Assembly (NCBI GenBank): GCA_900546635.1
Contig: URDS01000092.1
Coordinates: 1 to 5,901, forward strand
Length of the DNA: 5,901 nucleotides
Direction of reading: 5' to 3'
DNA from: an uncultured Eubacteriales bacterium
GTDB taxonomy: Bacteria > Bacillota > Clostridia > Oscillospirales > CAG-272
Shown: positions 5,760 to 5,901 of the stretch, in pieces
Layout of the letters: the number at the start of each line of letters is the position of its first letter
How positions within the stretch are numbered: position 1 is the first letter of the stretch
Translations under genes and position numbers: made by a program
Notes under the pieces: model-generated
Told to the model about the DNA's origin: nothing
What the model saw: only the letters and a program-made list of their open reading frames with translations
The model's database searches: none

Positions 5760-5901
5760 ATGAGAAAGTTCATCGCGATGATTTTGACGGTTTTAGCTGT
5801 GATTTCCCTCGGCATATTCGGCGTTTCGGCGGCAGATATTCCGGCGGAGCCGACTGCTGCAAGCCAGAACAAGTATTATATTGGTTTTGACGGCAAGGGG
5901 G
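5760..5901 (+). CDS. Secreted stalk-type protein, N-terminal part only
   Basis: The first 47 codons of a gene that continues past the window. It begins MRKFIAMILTVLAVISLGIF, then GVSAADIPAEP. This is a standard Sec signal peptide with an RK n-region, a hydrophobic core and likely cleavage after A24 (VSA, then ADIP). The mature start is the same as in the composite protein (SQNKYYIGFDGKG). It is almost certainly a paralogue of the stalk module there and shows how that module looks with its own start. A beta-rich region and stalk repeats downstream are expected but lie outside the window. Confidence 0.85.
   Translation, partial: MRKFIAMILTVLAVISLGIFGVSAADIPAEPTAASQNKYYIGFDGKG
5765..5901 (+). 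repeat. Direct repeat, downstream copy (signal peptide region)
   Basis: Partner of 3123-3259, 135 of 137 bases identical and still matching at the window's last base. Similarity stops abruptly on the 5' side at the start codon region: this copy has ATG AGA, the other CCG AAA. Confidence 0.97.

Overview
The window looks like a chromosomal stretch from a Gram-positive anaerobe, most likely a member of the Clostridia. The reasons are strong AAGGAG-type ribosome binding sites, GTG and TTG starts, a consensus sigma-A promoter, moderate GC, and a secreted protein carrying paired copper-amine-oxidase-N1 ('stalk') repeats. The species cannot be told. The content is a carbohydrate-use locus.

Layout. 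Bases 1-159 hold no gene but a cluster of perfect inverted repeats. An AraC-type regulator is on the minus strand (160-984), with its own promoter at 1030-1058. A 304-base divergent spacer follows; its right half has three stem-loops just upstream of the next ribosome binding site. On the plus strand, in operon order, come a 584-residue cytoplasmic TIM-barrel glycosidase-like protein (1289-3043, best match in memory the DUF5696 type), an 894-residue composite protein (3040-5724), and the first 47 codons of a secreted protein (from 5760) that runs off the window. The first two plus-strand genes overlap by ATGA. The third starts 35 bases after the second stops, with no terminator between.

The main discovery is that the 894-residue frame is a mosaic. 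It opens with about 27 residues of a GH43 N-terminus (3040-3120). It then switches, at what should be a start codon, into a signal peptide, a beta-rich region and two stalk repeats (3121 to about 4260). Next come about 42 bases which, in another frame, encode the C-terminal tail of a second DUF5696-like gene (KKVNRRQGVTK then stop, against EKANRKQEAAE then stop in the intact gene). That stop overlaps, again as ATGA, the start of a complete GH43 gene (4300-5724) with its own ribosome binding site. The start of the signal-peptide module recurs at 5760 with 135 of 137 bases identical. The simplest reading is a tandem array of units (glycosidase-like, GH43, secreted stalk protein) that has been rearranged, either in the genome or by assembly. 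If genuine, it may attach an export signal to a formerly cytoplasmic GH43 enzyme while keeping an internal start for the cytoplasmic form.

Working together: the AraC protein probably senses a sugar or glycan fragment and controls the divergent operon. The DUF5696-like protein and GH43 would trim oligosaccharides, and the stalk proteins would act outside the membrane. Substrates cannot be assigned from sequence alone.
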